7,475 bases of DNA, taken from positions 1 through 7,475 of the forward strand of contig JASEHY010000065.1 in assembly GCA_030018555.1 (NCBI GenBank). Reading direction: 5' to 3'. Positions 1 through 3,992 of this stretch are shown in pieces (the first letter of the stretch is position 1; each line of letters starts with the position of its first letter). Below the pieces are notes generated by a model. The model was not told the origin of the DNA, searched no databases, and saw only the letters and a program-made list of their open reading frames with translations. Source of the DNA: Planctomycetota bacterium (GTDB lineage Bacteria > Planctomycetota > MHYJ01 > JACQXL01). Made by a program: the position numbers and the translations under genes.

Positions 1-73
1 GGCGACCTCGCAATGACAAGCAAAGGATGTCATTGCGAGGACCCCGAAAGCATTCGGGGGACGAAGCAATCTC
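1..73. repeat. Head-to-head CATTGCGAGG / GAAGCAATCTC repeats
   Basis: Positions 6-18 and 28-40 form a perfect 13-base inverted repeat (TGTCATTGCGAGG on each strand) separated by 9 bases. The right-hand copy continues through a hairpin, CCCCGAA (42-48) with TTCGGGG (53-59), and ends in GAAGCAATCTC (63-73). ATTGC at 32-36 pairs with GCAAT at 66-70 and closes the unit. The left-hand copy runs the other way and is cut by the window edge. From memory, this unit resembles a dispersed intergenic repeat seen in many bacterial genomes, including Rickettsia and metagenome-derived ones. It encodes nothing itself. Confidence 0.75.
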
Positions 74-114
74 GGACAGAGTGTCACCATTTTAAGCACC
101 TTATGAATAATGCG

Positions 115-131
115 GGGACAGGGCATGTCCC
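115..131. repeat. Short hairpin GGGACA/TGTCCC
   Basis: GGGACA (115-120) pairs with TGTCCC (126-131) around a 5-base loop. It is a six-base-pair GC-rich stem with no T-run on either side, so it is not a good terminator. It is part of the run of palindromes in this gene-free region. Confidence 0.5.
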
Positions 132-285
132 ACGACCACGAGCGGCGGAAAACTCCAGCTCGGAGGCAGTTCCTTTTGGTCTCATGTAGATACATATCGG
201 CAACCCCAGACTATTTCTTTAGCAAAATGATTATCTGTAAATTGTCTTTTCCCCTTTAATTATAAGGCTTCCCGGCACTTTGTCT

Positions 286-312
286 ACCCAGCACATAATT
301 TATGTGCTGGGT
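286..312. repeat. Near-perfect 27-base palindrome
   Basis: ACCCAGCACATAA (286-298) and TTATGTGCTGGGT (300-312) are exact reverse complements with a single base between them. In RNA the AT-rich centre would open into a loop of a few bases on a stem of about 11 pairs. Neither side carries a run of Ts, so a rho-independent terminator is not supported. It is the longest uninterrupted palindrome in the window. Confidence 0.7.
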
Positions 313-317
313 TCTCG

Positions 318-334
318 TCCCGTCCCTCACGGGA
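318..334. repeat. Hairpin TCCCGT/ACGGGA
   Basis: TCCCGT (318-323) pairs with ACGGGA (329-334) across the loop CCCTC. It begins 6 bases after the palindrome at 286-312, so the two form a double hairpin. Confidence 0.5.
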
Positions 335-347
335 TGGTGGCTACCAA

Positions 348-383
348 GACCCCTCTGGGTCGAGGGAAGGACCCGTCAGGGTC
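348..383. repeat. Twin GACCC-N4-GGGTC hairpins
   Basis: The pattern GACCC, four bases, GGGTC occurs twice, at 348-361 and 370-383, so a small hairpin is directly repeated with a 22-base period. A third GGGTC half follows at 388-392 without a left arm. The arms can also pair with each other across units, so alternative folds are possible. Confidence 0.55.
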
Positions 384-411
384 TGAAGGGTCAGGGTTCG
401 TAGAGTAATTT

Positions 412-437
412 CCCGTATTTCATATGACGAATACGGG
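412..437. repeat. Hairpin CCCGTATT/AATACGGG
   Basis: CCCGTATT (412-419) and AATACGGG (430-437) form an eight-base-pair stem over a 10-base loop that contains CATATG. The downstream plus-strand sequence is AT-rich but has no clear T-run. Confidence 0.55.
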
Positions 438-466
438 CTATAATATTGTTAATCAAGAAAAATCCT

Positions 467-612
467 TTAACCACAAAGACACAAAGGCACTAATAACAAC
501 CCCCTCTGTCCCCCTTTGTTAAGGGGGATTAAAGGGGTTGTTTTCTTCGTGTCTTCGTGTCTTCGTGTCTTCGTGTCTTGGTGGCTTCGTGTCTTGGTGT
601 CTTGGTGGCTAA
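467..612. repeat. MITE-like element with octamer-repeat arm
   Basis: The 24-base ends (467-490 and 589-612) are inverted repeats of each other with 20 of 24 positions matching. Inside lies a nested palindrome: AACAACCCC (495-503) with GGGGTTGTT (534-542), enclosing CCCCCTT (510-516) and AAGGGGG (521-527) around loop TGTT. The right arm is expanded into eight tandem octamers at 545-608, variants of CTTCGTGT and CTTGGTGG, whereas the left arm has only two (CCACAAAG, ACACAAAG). No transposase and no clear target-site duplication is visible. It has the form of a non-autonomous repeat; mobility is inference. Confidence 0.65.
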
Positions 613-645
613 TATAATTTCCGATACTATCAAGAGAAACAAGCA

Positions 646-1329
646 CTATGTTTTGTTGCTACCCGCAATAACCAGTGTAATTTCTCCTTTTACCTTTTTT
701 CCACTGATGTAGTTTAATATTTCTTCAATAGTGCCTCTTTTGGTTTCCTCGTATAATTTGGTCATTTCTCGTGCCATAACCATCTGGCGATTGCCTAAGA
801 TATTTTTTAGTTCCAGTAGTGTCTTGTGAATACGATGAGGCGATTCGTAGATAATGATAGTCCGTTCATCTGTGGAAAGGATCTGTAATCTTCTTCTTCG
901 CTTGGCTGGTTTTCTGGGGAGAAAACCCTCAAAGATAAATCTGTCTGAGGATAAGCCGGAAATCGCTAATGCCGAGGTAATCGCTGACGCACCGGGAATA
1001 GAAATAACCGGAATCTCATTCTGAATGCAGAGTTTGACCAGTTCATAACCCGGGTCTGAGATTAAAGGAGTACCGGCATTACTGATTAAGGCAATCTTTA
1101 TACCGGTTAGGAGTTTGTCTATCAGATACGAACTTCGTCGTTCTTTGTTATGCTCAAAATAACTTATGAGCGGTTTTTCTATTTGGTTGTGGTTGAGCAG
1201 ACGCAGTGCGATTCTGGTATCCTCACAGGCAATAAGGTCAACTTCTTTAAGCAACTTGATTGCCCGCAGGGTAATATCATCCAGATTGCCGATAGGAGTT
1301 GCGACGATATAAAGAATGCCTTTGCTCAT
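646..1329 (-). CDS. rsmI: 16S rRNA (cytidine(1402)-2'-O)-methyltransferase RsmI
   Basis: RsmI uses S-adenosylmethionine to 2'-O-methylate C1402 in the decoding centre of 16S rRNA, acting in the cytoplasm on the 30S subunit. The 227-residue protein shows the family's motifs in order: ATPIGNLDDITLRA (10-23), ACEDTR (34-39), SNAGTPLISDPG (83-94), IPGASAITSAL (111-121), FEGFLP (133-138), YESPHRI (161-167), REMTKLYEE (187-195) and KGEITLVI (214-221). E. coli RsmI is near 286 residues; this one ends after the methyltransferase core and lacks the C-terminal extension, as short homologues do. The ATG at 1329 is chosen because MSKGILYIVATP matches the usual N-terminus. An in-frame GTG at 1350 would add seven residues but lies in a repeat arm. 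Neither start has a clear SD. It lies downstream of rpsT, in the same direction. Confidence 0.93.
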   Translation of the reverse strand: MSKGILYIVATPIGNLDDITLRAIKLLKEVDLIACEDTRIALRLLNHNQIEKPLISYFEHNKERRSSYLIDKLLTGIKIALISNAGTPLISDPGYELVKLCIQNEIPVISIPGASAITSALAISGLSSDRFIFEGFLPRKPAKRRRRLQILSTDERTIIIYESPHRIHKTLLELKNILGNRQMVMAREMTKLYEETKRGTIEEILNYISGKKVKGEITLVIAGSNKT

Positions 1330-1347
1330 TGTATCGGAAAGTATAAA

Positions 1348-1447
1348 CACGAATGGGAACGAATAAAGCGAATGACACGAATAATATGTAATACAACCGA
1401 ATAGTGAATTAAATTCGTGGGATTCGTCTTATTCGGTTTTATTCGTG
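1348..1447. repeat. Periodic CGAAT inverted repeat between rsmI and rpsT
   Basis: Two 35-base arms, 1348-1382 and 1413-1447, are inverted copies matching at 27 of 35 positions without gaps. Each arm carries four CGAAT units (ATTCG on the right arm) at steps of 10, 9 and 9 bases, mirrored on the right. A ninth CGAAT lies in the 30-base spacer at 1398. The right arm covers the rpsT stop codon and its last five sense codons. The left arm's outer end contains the alternative GTG of rsmI. The element could fold into a long imperfect stem in the rpsT-rsmI transcript. Confidence 0.7.
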
Positions 1448-1731
1448 TTTAATTTCTGGCTCACCTTATTTGCCACCAGAGTAATTCGTGATTTCAGACG
1501 CCCCGCCTTATTTTTATGGATTACACCATTACTTACCGCTTTATCAATCAGTTTATATGTCTGTTCTAATCCTTTAGAGATAAGATCTTTAGTTATATTT
1601 GGTGTTTGCTGTTGTAAGAACAGCCGTGTCTTTTTGAGATGGGTTTTGATTTGCGATTTTACTATCTGATTCCGTAGTTTTCTCTTAATATTCTGTCTGG
1701 TTCTCTTTTTTGCTGATAAAGTACGCGCCAT
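1429..1731 (-). CDS. rpsT: 30S ribosomal protein S20
   Basis: S20 is a primary 16S rRNA-binding protein of the small subunit body and acts early in 30S assembly. The 100-residue, very basic sequence begins MARTLSAKKRTRQNIKRKLR, the classic helical N-terminus, and contains the family hallmark IDKAVSNGVIHKNKAGRLKSR in its second half (62-82). The start is firm: an AAGGAGGG SD at 1739-1746 lies 7 bases before the ATG. Typical S20 proteins are about 85-90 residues, so this one has a C-terminal tail. The last five residues, TNKTE, and the stop are encoded by an arm of the inverted repeat at 1348-1447. A hairpin in the leader (1749-1772) sits just before the SD. E. coli S20 is known to control its own translation; whether that holds here is inference. 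Confidence 0.96.
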   Translation of the reverse strand: MARTLSAKKRTRQNIKRKLRNQIVKSQIKTHLKKTRLFLQQQTPNITKDLISKGLEQTYKLIDKAVSNGVIHKNKAGRLKSRITLVANKVSQKLNTNKTE

Positions 1732-1738
1732 TTTTCAA

Positions 1739-1746
1739 CCCTCCTT
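1739..1746 (-). promoter_or_regulatory. Strong ribosome binding site of rpsT
   Basis: On the minus strand AAGGAGGG precedes the rpsT ATG by 7 bases. It is the strongest Shine-Dalgarno match in the window, as expected for a highly expressed ribosomal protein gene. Confidence 0.85.
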
Positions 1747-1748
1747 AC

Positions 1749-1772
1749 TGAGTTCAGGGTACTCCGAACTCA
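1749..1772 (-). promoter_or_regulatory. Hairpin in rpsT leader
   Basis: TGAGTTC (1749-1755) and GAACTCA (1766-1772) form a seven-base-pair stem over a 10-base loop that contains two further G-C pairs. It fills the gap between the stop codon of the upstream membrane protein gene (1773-1775) and the rpsT SD. It could be a translational control element or an mRNA processing site. No T-run follows it, so termination is unlikely. Confidence 0.45.
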
Positions 1773-2720
1773 TTACTGACTTATTTTAGATTTTATTCTT
1801 AATGTTCCTTCAGTAGATGATGATATCTTTTTCCCTTCATGACTGAAAGTAGGTTGGATGATAGTAAATGGACCAGAGAGTTCTAATTCTATTGATTGAG
1901 TTTTACCTTTTGATATTTTACATAAGCCAATGAGTTCAACATTAAATTTAGTGTCCTCTTTCATCTGTTTGATTTTAAGATTAATCAGCACTCTTGCAGT
2001 CATAACAGAGGGAGACGGGGATTGGGTTACTTCTTCTAAGACACCGCTGCCGGTAATAGTGCAGAACTTCTCATTGAAATGTTCCTTAAAAATAATCTTA
2101 GCAAGGTCCTTACTTTTCAGCGGATAGGATGCTCCAATTTCCAGAGAATCTTCAGCATTCGGCAGGCAGGAATAGAACCAATTCAGGGCATTTAAATAAA
2201 AATAGTCATCCTTAATTACAACAACCTCTTTTGGGGCTATCTTCTCGTGTGAAACTATCTGGTAATTTTTGGTTTCTAAAGAGAGGGTTTTGCCTTCAAG
2301 GGATGTGCTTTGAGTTTTTTTCCCTTCATCAGGCATATTGGATTTAATTATTGAGGTGTGGTAGTAACGCTCTGACTTAAAATTAAGTTGGTCAGGTGTA
2401 ATTAGAAATAGTTTTTCGGTATATTGCTGAGTAAACTGTTTGTAATATGGATATGACAACACTTTATCATCTGTTTTTATTGTCATAGTGCCGTCCCATC
2501 TCTGTTCTTCTTCTACCTTTAACACATCTTCCATCTTAAAGACAGGTAGAATCTGGTAAGTAGGGGTTACAGGTTCTGGTGTTGTTATCGTTGGTTCAGG
2601 TGTTTTTTCTGTGGTGTCGGGAGTGGGTGCGGGTTTAGGTTTTCTAACCGCCGCAAATAACACCAGCCCCATAGTGCATATTAAAACTGTTACAATAATA
2701 ATTTTATATCTTTCTGACAT
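1773..2720 (-). CDS. Membrane-anchored protein with Pro/Thr-rich linker, unknown function
   Basis: I do not recognise this 315-residue protein. It begins MSERYK, followed by one hydrophobic segment (about 7-25) that should anchor it in the inner membrane with the rest outside. A linker rich in Pro, Thr and Glu (about 27-54, with repeated PEP/TPEP motifs) leads to a domain of about 260 residues whose alternating hydrophobic pattern (for example ARVLINLKIK at 242-251 and VELIGLCKIS at 261-270) suggests mostly beta structure. The frame is open for 44 more codons upstream, but the ATG at 2720 is preferred: CAGGAG at 2728-2733 lies 7 bases before it, the anchor then sits at the N-terminus, and overlap with the upstream gene disappears. 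It is probably co-transcribed with the PEGA lipoprotein. A DUF6263-like fold is a guess only. Confidence 0.75.
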   Translation of the reverse strand: MSERYKIIIVTVLICTMGLVLFAAVRKPKPAPTPDTTEKTPEPTITTPEPVTPTYQILPVFKMEDVLKVEEEQRWDGTMTIKTDDKVLSYPYYKQFTQQYTEKLFLITPDQLNFKSERYYHTSIIKSNMPDEGKKTQSTSLEGKTLSLETKNYQIVSHEKIAPKEVVVIKDDYFYLNALNWFYSCLPNAEDSLEIGASYPLKSKDLAKIIFKEHFNEKFCTITGSGVLEEVTQSPSPSVMTARVLINLKIKQMKEDTKFNVELIGLCKISKGKTQSIELELSGPFTIIQPTFSHEGKKISSSTEGTLRIKSKISQ

Positions 2721-2727
2721 AATTATT

Positions 2728-2733
2728 CTCCTG
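2728..2733 (-). promoter_or_regulatory. SD that fixes the start of the membrane-anchored gene
   Basis: CAGGAG on the minus strand, 7 bases before the ATG at 2720, lies in the 16-base gap after the PEGA gene stop. It decides against the longer frame starting at 2852 and suggests coupled translation of the two genes. Confidence 0.75.
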
Positions 2734-2736
2734 TTT

Positions 2737-3231
2737 CTATTTCCAGAGGGGAGACAGATTGACCTTGACATTTCTTGGTGAATGTTCATATATAGTGGTG
2801 ATATTTTTTTCTTCCTGAGCCGCGCCTGCGACAAAACCGAGGATTGAACCACCTAACAATCCTGACAAAGGGGCACTGACAACCAAACCGAATACTAAAC
2901 CTGCTCCACCAAAAAATAGAGTGCTGTTAGTTACCATATTTCTTTTCTGGTCGCTTACACCATAAACTATAGGGAGAAAGGTTATTTCTTCTGGTTTGTA
3001 GCCGTCTTTGCTTATCGTAATATACTGAGGATTTTCCTTTCTCGGTAGTTTAACATAAAGCGGTGTTATTCCAATTACTTCGTCATTCAGTAATACTGTT
3101 GCCTTTGTTGGAGTACTCTCAATAAATATCTGGTTAGGGTTTTTCCCTCCTTGTATGGGAGTCGCCATACATCCTGATAGAATCAGAACCGTTATAGCAC
3201 TATACAGAGTTACATTTCTAAATGGGCTCAT
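2737..3231 (-). CDS. PEGA-domain lipoprotein with glycine-rich hydrophobic segment
   Basis: A 164-residue predicted lipoprotein. The signal peptide (1-20) ends in lipobox LSGC with Cys21 as the lipidation site. Met follows the Cys, so there is no Asp inner-membrane retention signal. Residues about 34-84 match a PEGA domain, a small beta domain of surface proteins: IFIESTPTKATVLLNDEVIG, then TPLYVKLP and ITISKDGYKP. Residues about 106-138 are hydrophobic and rich in Gly (FFGGAGLVFGLV, then GLLGGSILGFVAGAA), resembling a glycine-zipper or a short membrane hairpin. A polar tail follows. A role at the cell envelope is likely; the precise function is unknown. The start codon lacks a good SD, and the upstream gap is a GC-rich palindromic block. 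The next gene follows after 16 bases. Confidence 0.85.
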   Translation of the reverse strand: MSPFRNVTLYSAITVLILSGCMATPIQGGKNPNQIFIESTPTKATVLLNDEVIGITPLYVKLPRKENPQYITISKDGYKPEEITFLPIVYGVSDQKRNMVTNSTLFFGGAGLVFGLVVSAPLSGLLGGSILGFVAGAAQEEKNITTIYEHSPRNVKVNLSPLWK

Positions 3232-3235
3232 AGTA

Positions 3236-3410
3236 AACTCGCCTACACACGGCGCTTACGTTTGCGTGTGGGCTCGGGTTCTTGGGCGAGGCGTTAAACC
3301 CCGCTGGGTAATCCCTCGCTATGCTCCCGCCCCTCGGGGCGAGGCTCGCCAAAGGCGGCGGGATAAGTGCGACTAATTCTGGCGCCGTTGGCGCCATCAA
3401 AGTCGCACTA
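3236..3410. repeat. GC-rich palindromic block between two lipoprotein genes
   Basis: Composition changes sharply here: 81 of the 120 bases at 3241-3360 are G or C, against clearly AT-rich flanking genes. Palindromes are dense: CACACG (3246-3251) with CGTGTG (3265-3270); GCGAGG at 3286-3291 and 3339-3344, each able to pair with CCTCGC at 3314-3319; CGCCCC (3328-3333) with GGGGCG (3336-3341); and the double stem at 3366-3409. Short open frames cross the block on both strands but resemble nothing I know. It looks like an inserted intergenic repeat rather than a gene. Confidence 0.6.
3366..3409 (-). repeat. Two-tier hairpin after the lipoprotein gene stop
   Basis: AGTGCGACT (3366-3374) pairs with AGTCGCACT (3401-3409), nine pairs. 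Inside, TGGCGCC (3380-3386) pairs with GGCGCCA (3390-3396) around loop GTT. It begins 6 bases beyond the stop codon (3416-3418) of the upstream minus-strand gene, where a transcript end would be expected. No T-run follows on the minus strand, so this is a candidate mRNA 3' stabiliser or weak attenuator rather than a standard terminator. Confidence 0.6.
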
Positions 3411-3415
3411 ATAAC

Positions 3416-3922
3416 CTATTGAGATTGAAGTCCGCGTTCAAATACGACTGCTGGTCCTCTGAGGAAATTAATCTTCCATATTTTATCTTCTTTAAAGAAT
3501 TCTATAAGAGAGGTTTCGCCTGTTCCCCAGACTACAATCGCAGAGGCAAGTTTCTCTTCTGGTGAAATCTGTTTTAAGATTGCCCCCTTGAAAAGCAAAT
3601 CCCACGACTTTTTGTTCTCATTATACCCTTTAACAAACTCATCATAACTCTGAAGATTCTTGAGCGAGCCGCTAAAATACTTATCATAAACGGTGCTTAT
3701 TTTTCCCTTTAACATTAAATTACAGATAGTCTTAAAATTATCATCAATCAACCGCTGCTCTTTAATAATAGATTTATCAATCCTGGGGGCAGGAGTAGAA
3801 GAAACGCATCCTGAGAGCAATAAACTCAGAATAATAGAGAGTATAGTGAACATATTAAAATTCACTTTAACATATTTCCGTAGTCTGTCAATTAAAATGT
3901 TGTATTTCTGAAAGATTGACAT
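3416..3922 (-). CDS. Lipoprotein, possible NTF2-like fold
   Basis: A 168-residue predicted lipoprotein. Lipobox LSGC at 36-39 places the lipidated Cys at 39, after a hydrophobic stretch (about 24-38). Val follows the Cys, compatible with outer-membrane sorting. The mature part starts with a short Ser/Pro linker. Helices (about 50-82 and 92-110) come next, then strands such as KLASAIVVWGTGE (124-136), SLIEFFKED (138-146) and KIWKINFLR (147-155). This helix-then-sheet order suggests an NTF2-like or SnoaL-like fold, which is inference only. The start at 3922 gives a 23-residue basic lead before the hydrophobic core. The internal ATG at 3853 (residue 24) would give a very short signal peptide lacking positive charge. 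Neither has a strong SD. It is divergent from bioA. Confidence 0.75.
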   Translation of the reverse strand: MSIFQKYNILIDRLRKYVKVNFNMFTILSIILSLLLSGCVSSTPAPRIDKSIIKEQRLIDDNFKTICNLMLKGKISTVYDKYFSGSLKNLQSYDEFVKGYNENKKSWDLLFKGAILKQISPEEKLASAIVVWGTGETSLIEFFKEDKIWKINFLRGPAVVFERGLQSQ

Positions 3923-3945
3923 AAGATTTTCTTTTGGTTTACTAT
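3916..3945 (+). promoter_or_regulatory. Candidate sigma70-type promoter of bioA
   Basis: TTGACA at 3916-3921 and TACTAT at 3940-3945 are 18 bases apart, a plausible -35/-10 pair for bioA. Transcription would begin near 3952, leaving a leader of about 40 bases that includes the hairpin at 3961-3978. The -35 box overlaps the start codon of the divergent lipoprotein gene, so the two genes may interfere with each other. Confidence 0.45.
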
Positions 3946-3960
3946 ATAGAGCCAGTTGGA

Positions 3961-3978
3961 GTCCCGCTAAAGCGGGAC
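3961..3978 (+). promoter_or_regulatory. Hairpin just upstream of bioA
   Basis: GTCCCGCT (3961-3968) and AGCGGGAC (3971-3978) are perfect reverse complements; as RNA this is a seven- or eight-pair GC-rich stem capped by TAAA. It ends 14 bases before the bioA ATG, in the place where a ribosome binding site would lie, and no clear SD remains between stem and start. It may tune bioA translation or may simply be another dispersed palindrome. Confidence 0.5.
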
Positions 3979-3992
3979 GGGATTACCATCAT

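Larger units (their letters stand above)
1..645. other. Gene-free region packed with hairpins and repeats
   Basis: No credible protein or RNA gene is visible here on either strand. No tRNA-like T-arm and no long open frame was found. The stretch consists of consecutive palindromic units, listed separately: a head-to-head pair of CATTGCGAGG-type repeats at the left edge, short hairpins at 115-131, 286-312, 318-334, 348-361, 370-383 and 412-437, and a MITE-like element at 467-612. It lies beyond the 3' end of rsmI, so it may contain transcript ends, but no stem followed by a clear T-run in the direction of rsmI transcription was seen. Confidence 0.75.

Noticed and set aside
286..312. Rho-independent terminator
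   Set aside because: The stem is strong but no T-run follows on either strand.
545..608. CRISPR array
   Set aside because: The units are adjacent octamers with no spacers, and no cas gene is present.
1150..1669. Plus-strand frames of 84 codons (1150-1404) and 74 codons (1445-1669)
   Set aside because: They run antisense to rsmI and rpsT, both of which are certain, and show no domain or signal.
1773..2852. Longer 359-residue version of the membrane-anchored protein
   Set aside because: It would overlap the upstream gene by 116 bases and bury the membrane anchor; the ATG at 2720 has a good SD.
3155..3400. Short frames on both strands through the GC-rich block
   Set aside because: Open frames are expected in GC-rich palindromic DNA; the translations are low-complexity, and they overlap the PEGA gene.
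3923..3992. Promoter for the divergent lipoprotein gene
   Set aside because: TATAGT can be read on the minus strand at 3946-3941, but no -35-like box lies at a fitting distance.
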